From JANPIX01 sp031425195 (lineage in GTDB: Bacteria > Pseudomonadota > Alphaproteobacteria > Rhodobacterales > Rhodobacteraceae): 64,000 nucleotides of DNA. Made by a program: the position numbers and the translations under genes. How positions within the stretch are numbered: the first letter of the stretch is position 1; each line of letters opens with the position of its first letter. Below the pieces are notes generated by a model. The model saw only the letters and a list, made by a program, of their open reading frames with translations. It was not told the DNA's origin and did no database searches. This document shows positions 43,016 to 53,356 of this stretch, one piece after another. The stretch spans positions 62,001-126,000 of the forward strand of contig JANPIX010000008.1 in NCBI GenBank assembly GCA_031425195.1, read 5' to 3'.

Positions 43016-46000
43016 ATGCCATTTGCCTTCGAATTCACGGTTAATGCCTCCGAGCCCGCAACCAGCACCAACTTTCACACCATTCAGGCCGCAGTTGATG
43101 CCGCCGGCGCGGATACGCGCATTACGGTGGAACCCGGGGTGTATCTGGAAAACATCGTCATAAACACAAGTGGAATCACGCTTGTTTCGGCCGAGGGGCG
43201 CGAGGCGACCACCATCACGGGCACCCAGAACGGCAGCGCCTTTGGCACGATCGTCGTATCGTCAGGCGTCAACAACGTAACGATCGGCGGCCCCGGCGCA
43301 GGCTTTACCATCGAGGGCATTGACGGGCCGAACGCCAGCACCGAGGCAGCGGCGATCAATCTGCGCGGCAGCCACAGCGGCATCACCATTTCGGGCAACG
43401 ATATCGAAGCCAATGGTGACGCCGCGTTACGAAGCGCCAATGCGACAATTCAGAACATTACCGTCGACGGAAATATCTTTTCCGGCACGACATTTGACGG
43501 AACGGCCGATGCACCGCGTGGGCTTGTCACGCTGGGGGCGAATGCGGGCAACAGTGCCAACATTACCTTCACCAATAACGAAATCACCGGAACGGCTGGC
43601 GGGTTGAATGCGGGGAATGTGCCGACAGGGGCCAACCTTGTGACCATTGACGCGCAGAATTCCAACATCAGCGACAACGTGTTCAGCGGCTATACCACCG
43701 GGGCGGGCACGCAGTTGCGGGTGCGCGAGGAATTCACCGACATTACGGAGAACACCTTTACCAGCCCGGGTGGCGGCAATCTGGGAATCACGGTTCAACT
43801 GACGCTGTTCGAGCCTGCGGGAACGATTGACGAAAACACCTATATCTATGGCAGCGGCAACGACCAGATCACCCTGCGGGCCGAGGACGAAAACGTGGAC
43901 GGCGGAGCGGGTGTCGACACGCTTGTTCTGACCAGTTCGTTCTTTTCGCCGACCAATGTGGTGGACCTGTCGAGCGGGTTCGTGATGTCGAATGCCAGCG
44001 GCTTTGACGAGGTTTCCAACATCGAGAATGTGGTTGGCAGCAACCAGCGCGACGTGATCATCGGCAGCGATGGTGACAACGTCATCACGGCAAGCGGTGG
44101 AGAGGACATCATCGACGGGCGCGGCGGAAGCGACACGTTCAATGCGAGCAACACGAACGGGGCAATCACGGCCGATCTGGGCGACGACGGATATGTCAGC
44201 GGCCCGTTCACCGCAGACCTGACGAATGTGGAAAACATCCGCACTGGTGGCGGTGCCGACACGGTTTACACGTCAGACGCCGACAATACTGTGACGACTG
44301 GCAATGGGGCCGACACGGTTTATGCAAGCGGTGGCGACGACGATTACGATCTGGGCGCGGGCAGCGATCAGGTGATCTTTGCAGGCGCGCGCGACGGTTA
44401 CACGATCACATGGGATGGCACGGATGCCATCGTGACGGAAACGGCGACAGGCGACACGACGACGGTTTCCGACGCGGGTATCCTGCAGTTTGCCGACAGC
44501 AAGGTGATCCTTGTCGACGATGCGTCGGCCGAGTTTTCGACGATCCAGTCGGCGGTCGATGCCGCGAGCGATGGTGACGAGATCATCGTGGCGGATGGCA
44601 CCTATGTCGAGCAGGTGGTGATTGACGGGTTCAGCGACCTTACCCTCACGGCGAGCGAGGGGGCAGTTCTGCAGGCCCCAGCCGATGTGGTTGAAACCGT
44701 GCGGTCGGCAAGCGACGGTGAATTGCACGGCGTGTTGACCGTGATCGACAGCACGAATGTGGTGATCGACGGGCTGACCGTGGACGGCGACGGCCGCGCC
44801 GCGACAGTGGACGAAAATGGCGGTGTCGGGCAGGCCAACTTTGCCGGTGTGGTATTCCGCAATGCCTCGGGCGGGTTGGAGGATGTGACGATCACCGGGA
44901 TCCGTGACGCCTATCCGGGCGGGTTGACGGAAGATGGTTTTCCGGTGGTCAGCGGCGCGCAGCGCGGGGTCGGGCTGATGGTCGACAATGACAGCCTGCT
45001 GACCTTCTTCATGCACGGCGGCGAGATCAGTGATTTCCAGAAGAACGCGACACGGATCAGCGGGGCTGATCTGGACGTGACGGGGGTGACGATCACGGGC
45101 GGCGGGGCCCAGCCCATCATCGCGCAGAACGGGATTCAGGTGCTCAATTCCACCGGCACCATCGACGGCAACACGATCACCGATATCGGCTATGCCGGGC
45201 CAGCGCCGGCTTATTCCGGGATCATCCTTGCCTATGGCAACACCGATCTGAACATCACGAACAATGTGCTGACCGGCGCGAACGAGGCGGATGCCGCGGC
45301 CAAGGTTGTGGGGATTTTTGTGTTGCAGTTCCCCGCGCCCAACACCGGCGGTTCGATCACGGGCAACACCATCAGCTTTGTCGATGAAGGCATCGACGTG
45401 TCGGGCGATCTGACGCCGGATTCGATCCTGATCGAAGACAACACGGTGACAGATATCGACATGACCGACCCCTATGCGGCGGGCGTCTATTTCGCGCCGA
45501 CACCGGGATTGGACGTCGATCACGATGTGGAAGGGACGGACGCCGCGGATGTCCTGATCGGCGGCGCGGGCGATGACCAGTTTGACGGTCTGGGTGGGGC
45601 GGATGTGATCACCGGGAACGGCGGGGACGACGCGCTGTTCGGTGGCGGCGGGGACGACACGATCACCGGGGGTGATGGCGACGATGACCAATCGGGCGGC
45701 GCAGGGGATGACACCTTTGTCTACACAGCATCCGGAGAAATGGCGGCGAATGAAAGTGTCGTGGGTGGCGAAGGTGCGGACACGGTTCTGTTCTCCTCGA
45801 CCACGGGCGGGACATTGACGCTTGGCACCGGGGTCAGTGTCGAAACCGTGCAGATCAGCACCGATGGCGCATTGAACGATGTGGAAATGAATATCGACGC
45901 CAGTGCCGTGACGGGCGGCCTGACGATCAACGGCAATGATGCCAACAACAGTATTACAGGGTCTGAGGAGGCTGACATGATCAATGGGGGGGCAGGCGAC

Positions 46001-49000
46001 GATCTGCTGAATTCCGGCGCGGGCGACGACATGGTGGATGGCGGCGACGGTGTGGATACGTTGATCGTGGAGGGCGAGGCGACGTTCAACGTCGTGAATG
46101 GCGGGTGGGAGGTGGAGACAGCCGGGGATGGCGTCGATACCCTGACCAACGTGGAGATCGTGACGGATGGGGATGGGTCGGGCGCGACGTATCTTCTGGT
46201 CGGCGCGGGCGGATTTGCCACTATTCAGGATGCACTGGATGCGGCGGGTCCGGGCGACACGATCCTGCTGGCACCGGGCGAATACGACGGCAACTTTACC
46301 GTTTCGGTGGAAGGGCTGACAATCAAGGGGATTGGTGCGCCGGGGTCGGTGGTCATTCTGGGCACGTTCGAGGCTGACAACGCGATCACGGGTGACGTGA
46401 CAACGTTCCTTGAGACGGCGTCAGGGTATTCGTCGGCTTCGGGCACAGGGATCACTATTGCGGCGGATGGGGTGACCCTCGACAACATCACCATCGATGG
46501 TTTTGCCACGGGGATCGACATTGGCGACGGCACGGACGCGCTGACTGTCAGCGGGGTGGACATCACGAACGGCGTGTACGGCATCAACAAGGGTGCTGCC
46601 GCAGATGCCAATGACGTGGTGATCGACGGATCATCACTGGAAGACCTGTACATCGGGATCATCTACCAAAAGGCAGTGGGTGCCGATGGTCGCGCCGATG
46701 GCTTGACGATCACGGACACGGATTTCACCAATCTGGGCGAAAAGGGCATCTATCTGGAAACCGGGTCGAATGTCCTGATTTCCGACATTACCATGGATGA
46801 CGTTGGCCAGTTCGGGCGCGGTCCTGCGTTCGACATTCCGGCGCGGGTGGGCGAATTCGGGAACGGTATTGATATCAACCTGAAATACGACGACGGCACG
46901 CCCTATTCGAACATCGTGATCGAGGATTTCACCTTTACCGATGTGGGCGCGAGTGCCGGCGTGGATTCGGTTGTCGCCGATTTTGGCGGGGCCATCGTGG
47001 TCAAGGCCCGCGACGACGCGGGCAGTTACAACGTCAACAGTGCCAGCTTTGACGGTGCAATCGTGATCCGGGATGGCACCATTGACGGCACGTCGACCGG
47101 GATTCGCGCGGGTGAACCGGGGAAGAACATCACCTCCCCGGCCGTAACCGTCGAGAACGTGGTGATCACCGATGCAAGCGTGGCCGAGGCGGACAATGTC
47201 ACCCAATCGACCATGACTGTCACGTTGACCGAAGGGGCGGACGATTTCGGCTTTGCCCCGACGACGACGGGCGATGTGGTCATCTCGGGCGCGGGCGGGA
47301 ACGACACGATCCAGACCGGGGCGGGCAGTGACGAGCTGATCGGCGGTGCCGGTGATGACGTTCTGATCGGCGGCGCGGGGGCGGACATTCTGAACGGCGG
47401 GCTGGGCAGTGATACTGCATCCTATGTCGGGTCGGTCAACGGTGTCGGCGTGAACCTGACGCTGAGCACGGCCACAGGCGGTGATGCGCAGGGTGACACG
47501 CTGGCGAACATCGAAAACCTGACGGGATCGGGGGCAAACGACACGCTGACCGGGGATGAAGAGGCGAACATTCTGGTGGGCGGGGCCGGGGATGACAGCC
47601 TGACCGGGCAGGATGGGGATGACACGGTCCAGCACGACGCAGGCAACGACAGCATTGACGGCGGGGCCGGGACGGACGCTGTGACGTTCGACAACCCGTG
47701 GACCGATTATACGATCACGCGGGACGGCAATACCTATACGGTGACCGGGTTCGGATTTACCGACACGGTGACGGATGTGGAAACCTTTGTCTTTGACGGG
47801 GTGGAAATCGACGTTACCGCAGACCCGGATGTGATTGTGACCGCCTTTGCGCCAGAAGTCGTATCGGTGGAAGAAGGCGGGATCGACGAAGACGAAGATG
47901 CCGACACCATCGAGGTTGATGAAGGGTCGGCAGAGGACACGGTGGTTGCCACTGTCACTGCAGATGACATCAACCTGCCTGCTGGGGACAGCCTGACCTT
48001 CAGTCTGGTTGACGCGGACGGCAATCCTTTTGTCGGCCCCTTTACCATCAATCAGACTTCGGCGACCACGGCAGAGATTGTCGTTTCCGGCAATCTCGAT
48101 TTCCTGACGCAATCCGAGCATGTTCTGATCGTGAAGATCACCGATTCAGACGGCCAATCCACCACCGAAGAAGTGACGGTGACGGTTCTGGACGTGAACG
48201 ATGCGCCGTCCGACATCACGTTTGGCGACGACACGCCGAGCGTGGACGAAAACGCTGTCGGCGCGCAGATCACCACGGTGCTGGGGTCTGACCAGAACGC
48301 GGGCGACGTTCTGACCTATTCCGTCAGCGACGCCCGGTTCGAGATCATCACGCAGGATGGCAGCTTTGTTCTGGCGCTCAAGGAAGGGGAATCGCTGGAT
48401 CACGAAGCCGAGGATGAAGTGACCGTGACGGTCACCGTCACCGATCTGGAGGGTGAAACCTATGACGAAGACGTAACCATCACGGTCAACGATGTGAACG
48501 AACGCCCGACCGACATTGCGTTTGGTGACGACACGCCGGCCGTTGACGAAAACGACGCGGGTGCCGCAATTACCACGTTGACGGGGACTGACCCCGACGA
48601 TGGCGACAACCTGACGTTTGACGTCAGTGACGACCGGTTCGAGGTTGTGCAGGACGCAGGCATCTACACCCTGAAACTTCGCGACGGCGAAACGCTTGAT
48701 CATGAGGCGGAAGACGGTTCGGTGACAGTGACGGTCAGTGCCACCGACGGAGATGGTGAAAACTATGATGAAGATATCACCATCACGGTCAACGACGTAA
48801 ACGAAGCACCGACCGACATCACGACCGGGGACCTGACCCCGAGCGTGGCCGAGAACGCGGCGGGCGGCGTCGTGACGACCCTGATCGTCGCGGATGAAGA
48901 CGACGGCGATACCTTTACCTTCGAGATTGACGACAGCCGTTTTGAAGTCGTTGAGGAGGATGGCACCTATACGCTCCAGCTCAAGGACGGACAGGCGCTT

Positions 49001-50086
49001 GACCATGAAACCGAAACCTCGGTTGATCTGGAGATCGAGGTTTCCGATGCGGATGGCGAGACGTTTACCAAGACGGTGACTGTGACCGTCACCGATGTGA
49101 ACGAGGCACCGGGCAATGGGGCCGGTCTGGCCGTGTGGTCACCAGACGCCGTTCAGGCCGGGTTGCGCCGTGGGGTTCTGTTCCCCGAGGCGGTGGTGAC
49201 CGACCCGGAGGGTGACATTCTGACCTATACACTTGTCACCGGGCCATCGGCGGGCAAACTGTATCTGGGCGACGTTGCCCTTGTGGCCGGGGCCACCCTG
49301 ACCGAAGCCGAATTTGCCGCACTGACCTATGGCGCGCCAAACAGGGCGGGCAGTTTCAACGCATCGTTTACGGTGTCCGACGGGGTCAACGACACGCCAT
49401 TGAACATCGTGTTGACCGTGTCACCTGCTGTGAATGACAGGGTTGCGGGCGACGTGAATGCCAATCTTCTGGATGGCGGTGCGGGTGCCGACACGATCAT
49501 CGGTCGTGACGGGGCAGACACGCTTTACGGTGGGTCGGGCAAGGATGCGATATTGGGCGGGACGGAGGCGGACATTCTGTATGGTGGGGCCAACGCCGAC
49601 GTGCTGCGCGGCAACACCGACCACGATCAGCTTTATGGTCAGGCCGGGGCCGACGTTCTGGTGGGCGGCGCGGGGGATGACCTTGTGGTTGGTGGCGGAT
49701 CGAAAGACACGCTGCGTGGTCAGGACGGGGAAGACACGCTTGATGGCGGCGCGGGCCGGGACGAGATGAAAGGCGGCCTTGGCAATGATGATTTCGTGTT
49801 CAGTGCTGCACTTGGAACGGCGGACCGGATACTCGACTTCACCTCGCGCGAGGATGAAATCGTGCTGAGCCGCGCGGTGTTTGGTGCGCTGGGCGGTTCA
49901 GTGGGGGCGGGTGAGTTCCGGCTGGGCACCGAGGCTGTGGATCGGAACGACCATCTGATCTACAACCGCGAAACCGGCGAACTGTTCTATGACGCGGATG
50001 GGTCCGGGGGGCGTGACCAGATCCTGTTTGCCCGGTTCGAGCCTGACACCATCCTGCGGCTGGGTGATTTCGACATCATCGCCTGA
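43016..50086 (+). CDS. Giant RTX exoprotein with three beta-helix modules and cadherin-like repeats
   Basis: This 2356-residue acidic protein has no signal peptide. Three modules each begin with a shared helix-entry motif: FHTIQAAVDAAG (near residue 20), FSTIQSAVDAAS (near 507) and FATIQDALDAAG (near 1067). Each continues as a pectate-lyase-like right-handed beta-helix. RTX calcium-binding nonapeptides form four blocks (about 295-460, 839-1015, 1422-1549 and 2142-2262). Residues 1726-2027 hold three near-identical cadherin-like repeats of about 100 residues. The last 90 residues look like a type I secretion tail. It is probably a surface adhesin or polysaccharide-binding or -modifying protein; catalytic residues were not identified. 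The start ATG follows AAAGGA. Confidence 0.85.
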   Translation: MPFAFEFTVNASEPATSTNFHTIQAAVDAAGADTRITVEPGVYLENIVINTSGITLVSAEGREATTITGTQNGSAFGTIVVSSGVNNVTIGGPGAGFTIEGIDGPNASTEAAAINLRGSHSGITISGNDIEANGDAALRSANATIQNITVDGNIFSGTTFDGTADAPRGLVTLGANAGNSANITFTNNEITGTAGGLNAGNVPTGANLVTIDAQNSNISDNVFSGYTTGAGTQLRVREEFTDITENTFTSPGGGNLGITVQLTLFEPAGTIDENTYIYGSGNDQITLRAEDENVDGGAGVDTLVLTSSFFSPTNVVDLSSGFVMSNASGFDEVSNIENVVGSNQRDVIIGSDGDNVITASGGEDIIDGRGGSDTFNASNTNGAITADLGDDGYVSGPFTADLTNVENIRTGGGADTVYTSDADNTVTTGNGADTVYASGGDDDYDLGAGSDQVIFAGARDGYTITWDGTDAIVTETATGDTTTVSDAGILQFADSKVILVDDASAEFSTIQSAVDAASDGDEIIVADGTYVEQVVIDGFSDLTLTASEGAVLQAPADVVETVRSASDGELHGVLTVIDSTNVVIDGLTVDGDGRAATVDENGGVGQANFAGVVFRNASGGLEDVTITGIRDAYPGGLTEDGFPVVSGAQRGVGLMVDNDSLLTFFMHGGEISDFQKNATRISGADLDVTGVTITGGGAQPIIAQNGIQVLNSTGTIDGNTITDIGYAGPAPAYSGIILAYGNTDLNITNNVLTGANEADAAAKVVGIFVLQFPAPNTGGSITGNTISFVDEGIDVSGDLTPDSILIEDNTVTDIDMTDPYAAGVYFAPTPGLDVDHDVEGTDAADVLIGGAGDDQFDGLGGADVITGNGGDDALFGGGGDDTITGGDGDDDQSGGAGDDTFVYTASGEMAANESVVGGEGADTVLFSSTTGGTLTLGTGVSVETVQISTDGALNDVEMNIDASAVTGGLTINGNDANNSITGSEEADMINGGAGDDLLNSGAGDDMVDGGDGVDTLIVEGEATFNVVNGGWEVETAGDGVDTLTNVEIVTDGDGSGATYLLVGAGGFATIQDALDAAGPGDTILLAPGEYDGNFTVSVEGLTIKGIGAPGSVVILGTFEADNAITGDVTTFLETASGYSSASGTGITIAADGVTLDNITIDGFATGIDIGDGTDALTVSGVDITNGVYGINKGAAADANDVVIDGSSLEDLYIGIIYQKAVGADGRADGLTITDTDFTNLGEKGIYLETGSNVLISDITMDDVGQFGRGPAFDIPARVGEFGNGIDINLKYDDGTPYSNIVIEDFTFTDVGASAGVDSVVADFGGAIVVKARDDAGSYNVNSASFDGAIVIRDGTIDGTSTGIRAGEPGKNITSPAVTVENVVITDASVAEADNVTQSTMTVTLTEGADDFGFAPTTTGDVVISGAGGNDTIQTGAGSDELIGGAGDDVLIGGAGADILNGGLGSDTASYVGSVNGVGVNLTLSTATGGDAQGDTLANIENLTGSGANDTLTGDEEANILVGGAGDDSLTGQDGDDTVQHDAGNDSIDGGAGTDAVTFDNPWTDYTITRDGNTYTVTGFGFTDTVTDVETFVFDGVEIDVTADPDVIVTAFAPEVVSVEEGGIDEDEDADTIEVDEGSAEDTVVATVTADDINLPAGDSLTFSLVDADGNPFVGPFTINQTSATTAEIVVSGNLDFLTQSEHVLIVKITDSDGQSTTEEVTVTVLDVNDAPSDITFGDDTPSVDENAVGAQITTVLGSDQNAGDVLTYSVSDARFEIITQDGSFVLALKEGESLDHEAEDEVTVTVTVTDLEGETYDEDVTITVNDVNERPTDIAFGDDTPAVDENDAGAAITTLTGTDPDDGDNLTFDVSDDRFEVVQDAGIYTLKLRDGETLDHEAEDGSVTVTVSATDGDGENYDEDITITVNDVNEAPTDITTGDLTPSVAENAAGGVVTTLIVADEDDGDTFTFEIDDSRFEVVEEDGTYTLQLKDGQALDHETETSVDLEIEVSDADGETFTKTVTVTVTDVNEAPGNGAGLAVWSPDAVQAGLRRGVLFPEAVVTDPEGDILTYTLVTGPSAGKLYLGDVALVAGATLTEAEFAALTYGAPNRAGSFNASFTVSDGVNDTPLNIVLTVSPAVNDRVAGDVNANLLDGGAGADTIIGRDGADTLYGGSGKDAILGGTEADILYGGANADVLRGNTDHDQLYGQAGADVLVGGAGDDLVVGGGSKDTLRGQDGEDTLDGGAGRDEMKGGLGNDDFVFSAALGTADRILDFTSREDEIVLSRAVFGALGGSVGAGEFRLGTEAVDRNDHLIYNRETGELFYDADGSGGRDQILFARFEPDTILRLGDFDIIA
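48191..49093 (+). repeat. Three 300-303-bp tandem repeats encoding cadherin-like domains
   Basis: Repeat boundaries marked by the codons for D-V-N-(D/E)-x-P lie at about 48191, 48491, 48794 and 49094, giving units of 300, 303 and 300 bp. Each unit encodes xPTDI-TxGDxTPxVxENxAG ... DDRFEV ... LDHE ... VNDVNE. The units are similar but not identical, and all keep the reading frame. Confidence 0.85.
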
Positions 50087-50107
50087 CGCGCGCAGCGCTA
50101 TCACGGG

Positions 50108-50141
50108 GCGGGCCTGCCAACGCGGCAGGCCCGCTCTTTTC
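50108..50141 (+). terminator. Rho-independent terminator of the giant exoprotein gene
   Basis: GCGGGCCTGCC and GGCAGGCCCGC (50108-50118 and 50124-50134) form an 11-bp perfect stem with loop AACGC, followed by TCTTTTC. It lies 21 bp after the stop. On the other strand it may also serve the convergent 5'-nucleotidase gene. Confidence 0.85.
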
Positions 50142-50143
50142 GT

Positions 50144-51718
50144 TCATTTGCGCGTAATGCGCCCGTCGGTATAGGGCGTGTAGGGGCCGTTCCTGGCCAT
50201 GAATTCGGCCAGAACATCCGCCACATCCGGCCCGAAGTCATAGGGGTTGGCCGCGTTGACGAACATTTCAAACCCGTCGCCGCCGCCGCGCACATAGTTG
50301 TTCGAGACGACCTTGTAGGTGGCAGCAGGGTCTATCGGGCCCCAGGCATCGCCGCCGATCAGCACCATCACATCTGAAATGCGCGAACCGACCGGGGCCG
50401 CCGCATCAAAGCTGTATTGCATACCGGCCACCTGCAAAAAGCGCCCTGCCCCGTCTTCCAGTTGGCTGACGCCGTTTTCCAGCGCCGACAGAAGTGTGGC
50501 GCCGTCCACCTCGAACGTGGAGAGGGTGTTCTGGAAGGGCAGCACGGTCAGCACCTCGCCCATTGTCACGGGGCCTGCGTCGATGCTGGAGCGGACACCG
50601 CCGCTGTTTTGCAGGGCGATGGTGACACCCTGCCCTGCGACACGGTCGAGCATGGCATCGGCGATCAGGTTGCCCATGGCACATTCGACGGCGCGGCAGG
50701 TTTCGCGCGACCCGTCGATGGGCTCGGCGGCTTGCGCGACGACTTTCTGGCGAATCTCGTCGAGCGGTTTTGCCAGTTCCGCGATGCGCGCGACGGTGGC
50801 CGCATCTTCGGCCACGGCGGCATCCATGATCAGGGGTTCACCTGTCGAGGCGGTGACGGTGCCCGCATCATCAAAGGTGACGTTCAATTCGCCAAGGAGC
50901 TTGCCGTAAGCATAGGCCGACACGATGGCCGTCTGGCCCACCATGGTGGGATAGGGGCCTTCGGCGTTTTCGGCGACGTTTGACAGGTAGGTGTTGGTGT
51001 GCCCGCCCACGATGACATCAACGCCGGTGGTGGCAGCGGCGATCCTTTTGTCGACGTTGAAGCCGGAATGGGACAGCACGATGATCTTGTTCACGCCTGC
51101 ATCCGTCAGAAGATCAACCTCGTTCTGGACGGCTTGAACGGGATCGGTGAAAATGACTTTGGGGCCGGGGCTGGCCAGTTCGGGGGTGTCTTGCGGGGTC
51201 AGGCCGATCAGGCCGATCGCCTCGCCTCCACGCTCGATCGTGACGGATTTGGCGATCTTGCCTGCCAGCAGGGGTTCACCCGATATGTCTGCATTCGACA
51301 TCAGGATGGGAAATTTCACGGTGTCGACAAAACCGCGAAGCACCTCGGGGCCGTCATCGAATTCGTGGTTGCCCACGGTCATCGCGTCATAGCCCAGTTT
51401 GTTCATGAATTCGGCGGACATGGCCCCTTTGTAATAGGTGTAAAACAGGCTGCCCTGAAACTGATCGCCGCCGTCGACCAGAATGGTGTTGTTTGACCGC
51501 GCCCGCGCGTCGGCAATGGCTGTGACAAGGCGCGCCGTCCCGCCCAGACATTTCGATTCCGCCGCATCCTCGGCCGAGCAGGTTGAATCAGAGGCGTTGA
51601 TCGGTTCGAACCGGGCGTGAAAATCATTGGTGTGCAGAATGGTCAGCGCGTAATCCGCCTGCGCAATTCCGGCGGACAGGCCAAAGGCGGCTGCCGTTGA
51701 AAGCAAAATCCTTGTCAT
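50144..51718 (-). CDS. Periplasmic bifunctional metallophosphatase/5'-nucleotidase
   Basis: The 524-residue protein has a signal peptide (LLSTAAAFGLSAGIAQAD). A metallophosphatase domain shows the ligand motifs ILHTNDFHARF, GGDQFQGS, GNHEFDDG and SHSG, followed by the 5'-nucleotidase C-terminal domain (NSGGVRSS). It should release nucleosides and phosphate from external nucleotides. That fits the nucleoside salvage genes downstream (about 53-58 kb). Eight cysteines, two of them in DSTCSAEDAAESKC, could form disulfides. The gene is convergent with the giant exoprotein gene. Confidence 0.9.
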   Translation of the reverse strand: MTRILLSTAAAFGLSAGIAQADYALTILHTNDFHARFEPINASDSTCSAEDAAESKCLGGTARLVTAIADARARSNNTILVDGGDQFQGSLFYTYYKGAMSAEFMNKLGYDAMTVGNHEFDDGPEVLRGFVDTVKFPILMSNADISGEPLLAGKIAKSVTIERGGEAIGLIGLTPQDTPELASPGPKVIFTDPVQAVQNEVDLLTDAGVNKIIVLSHSGFNVDKRIAAATTGVDVIVGGHTNTYLSNVAENAEGPYPTMVGQTAIVSAYAYGKLLGELNVTFDDAGTVTASTGEPLIMDAAVAEDAATVARIAELAKPLDEIRQKVVAQAAEPIDGSRETCRAVECAMGNLIADAMLDRVAGQGVTIALQNSGGVRSSIDAGPVTMGEVLTVLPFQNTLSTFEVDGATLLSALENGVSQLEDGAGRFLQVAGMQYSFDAAAPVGSRISDVMVLIGGDAWGPIDPAATYKVVSNNYVRGGGDGFEMFVNAANPYDFGPDVADVLAEFMARNGPYTPYTDGRITRK

Positions 51719-51871
51719 CGAACCCTCGTCGTTGTTGAGATGAATACAGCCTGACGTTGCATGACAGCCAAGTCAAAGCCACCGATGCGCCAAAATGGCA
51801 GATTGCCGCAACGTCAGCATGACATCGCCGATGGATTGACCACTGGCACACATCCGTGCATGGAAAGCGCC

Positions 51872-52210
51872 ATGTTGATTTACAAGATATTCCGCCGCCC
51901 CGAATGGGTCGCCTTTCAGACTGCCGGCACGACGGCGGGTGCGCCGATTGATCTGGTGGATGGGTACATTCACATTTCGACCGCCGCGCAGGTGGCCGAA
52001 ACCGCAGCGCGGCATTTTGCGGGCGAAAGCGATCTGGTGCTGGTGGCGCTGGACGACAGCCGCCTTGGCCCAAGCCTGAAGTGGGAGCCGTCGCGCGGCG
52101 GGCAGTTGTTTCCGCATCTTTACCGGGCGCTGAGCCTTGGCGATGTGGTCTGGGACAAATCGCTGCCCTTGGGCGCAAGCGGCCACATCTTCCCCGAGGG
52201 GCTGTGGTGA
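51872..52210 (+). CDS. DUF952 family protein
   Basis: The 112-residue protein starts MLIYKIFRRPEWVAF and has the DUF952 pattern DGYIHISTAAQVAETAARHF with a C-terminal LPLGASGHIFPEGLW. GGAA lies seven bases before the ATG at 51872; an ATG four codons earlier is an alternative. DUF952 proteins have no established function. Its stop overlaps the pyrD GTG start (GTGA), so it is coupled to pyrD. This pair is common in Rhodobacteraceae. Confidence 0.85.
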   Translation: MLIYKIFRRPEWVAFQTAGTTAGAPIDLVDGYIHISTAAQVAETAARHFAGESDLVLVALDDSRLGPSLKWEPSRGGQLFPHLYRALSLGDVVWDKSLPLGASGHIFPEGLW

Positions 52211-53268
52211 ATTTGCTGGAACGGGCCGGGCTGGCGGTTCTGCATCGGATCGATCCGGAGCGGGCACATGGCCTTTCGCTTGCCGCGCTGAACATGGGGC
52301 TGATCCCCCTGCCCGGCCCGGTGACAGGCCCAAGGTTGAAAACCACGCTGGCGGGGATGGCGCTGTTGAACCCGGTCGGGCTTGCTGCGGGATACGACAA
52401 GAACGCAGTGGCGGTGGACGCACTGGGGCGCGCCGGGTTCGGGTTCATCGAGGTGGGGGCTGCAACGCCGCGACCGCAAGAGGGCAACGCGAAACCGCGC
52501 CTGTTTCGCCTGACGGCGGATCGCGCCGCGATCAACCGGTTCGGCTTCAACAATGAAGGCGCGTCGGCGATTTGCGCGCGGATGGCGATGCGGCAGGGGG
52601 GCGGCGTTCCTGTGGGCCTGAACCTTGGGGCCAACAAGGACAGCGCGGACCGTGCGGCCGATTTTGCCGATGTTCTGGCGACCTGCGGGCCACATGCCGA
52701 CTTTGCCACGGTGAACGTGTCATCCCCGAACACCGAGGCGCTGCGCGACCTGCAGGGGCCGGCCGCACTCGCCGCGATTCTGGCGGGTGTCATGCAGGTG
52801 CGTGCCGGTCTGGCGCGGCCCATTCCAGTGTTCGTCAAGATTGCGCCCGACCTTTCGGATGCGGAGCTTGCGCAGATTGCCGAGGTTGCGCTGAACGCAG
52901 GGATCGCGGGGATCATCGCCACCAACACGACGCTGGCGCGGGACGGTCTGGTCAGCGCGCAGCGCAATCAGCAGGGCGGGTTGTCGGGCACCCCGTTGTT
53001 TGAACGGTCCACCCGGGTTCTGGCGCGGCTGTCGCAGGTGACGGGCGGCAACCTGCCCCTGATTGGTGTGGGCGGTATTGGCTCGGCCGAGGATGCCTAT
53101 GCCAAGATCCGGGCCGGGGCGTCGGCGGTGCAGCTTTATACCGCGATGGTTTATCAGGGGATTTCGCTGATCCCCAAAATAGCCACGGGCCTTGATCAAC
53201 TGCTGGCACGGGACGGTTTTGCCACGGTGGCCGAGGCCGTGGGCACCGGGCGCAGCGAATGGCTTTAG
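52207..53268 (+). CDS. pyrD: Dihydroorotate dehydrogenase (quinone), class 2
   Basis: The 353-residue TIM-barrel enzyme has an N-terminal membrane-associating helix (residues 1-40) and the class 2 motifs NRFGFNNEGA, VNVSSPNTEALRDLQ (catalytic Ser within) and IGVGGIGSAEDAY. It oxidises dihydroorotate to orotate in pyrimidine synthesis and passes electrons to quinone. The start is GTG at 52207, overlapping the DUF952 stop. A longer frame upstream is not supported. It precedes cdd by 88 bp. Confidence 0.94.
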   Translation: MNLLERAGLAVLHRIDPERAHGLSLAALNMGLIPLPGPVTGPRLKTTLAGMALLNPVGLAAGYDKNAVAVDALGRAGFGFIEVGAATPRPQEGNAKPRLFRLTADRAAINRFGFNNEGASAICARMAMRQGGGVPVGLNLGANKDSADRAADFADVLATCGPHADFATVNVSSPNTEALRDLQGPAALAAILAGVMQVRAGLARPIPVFVKIAPDLSDAELAQIAEVALNAGIAGIIATNTTLARDGLVSAQRNQQGGLSGTPLFERSTRVLARLSQVTGGNLPLIGVGGIGSAEDAYAKIRAGASAVQLYTAMVYQGISLIPKIATGLDQLLARDGFATVAEAVGTGRSEWL

Positions 53269-53356
53269 CGAGGCAGGCGGCACGGGCGCTTGCATAAACG
53301 CGGCCCCGCGATCAGTATTGGCTCAACACCCCATGGTGATGATGATGGAGGCCCCG

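Noticed and set aside
46634..48121. Long minus-strand frame within the giant exoprotein gene.
   Set aside because: Antisense shadow of a recognised RTX and beta-helix coding region, with no ribosome site.
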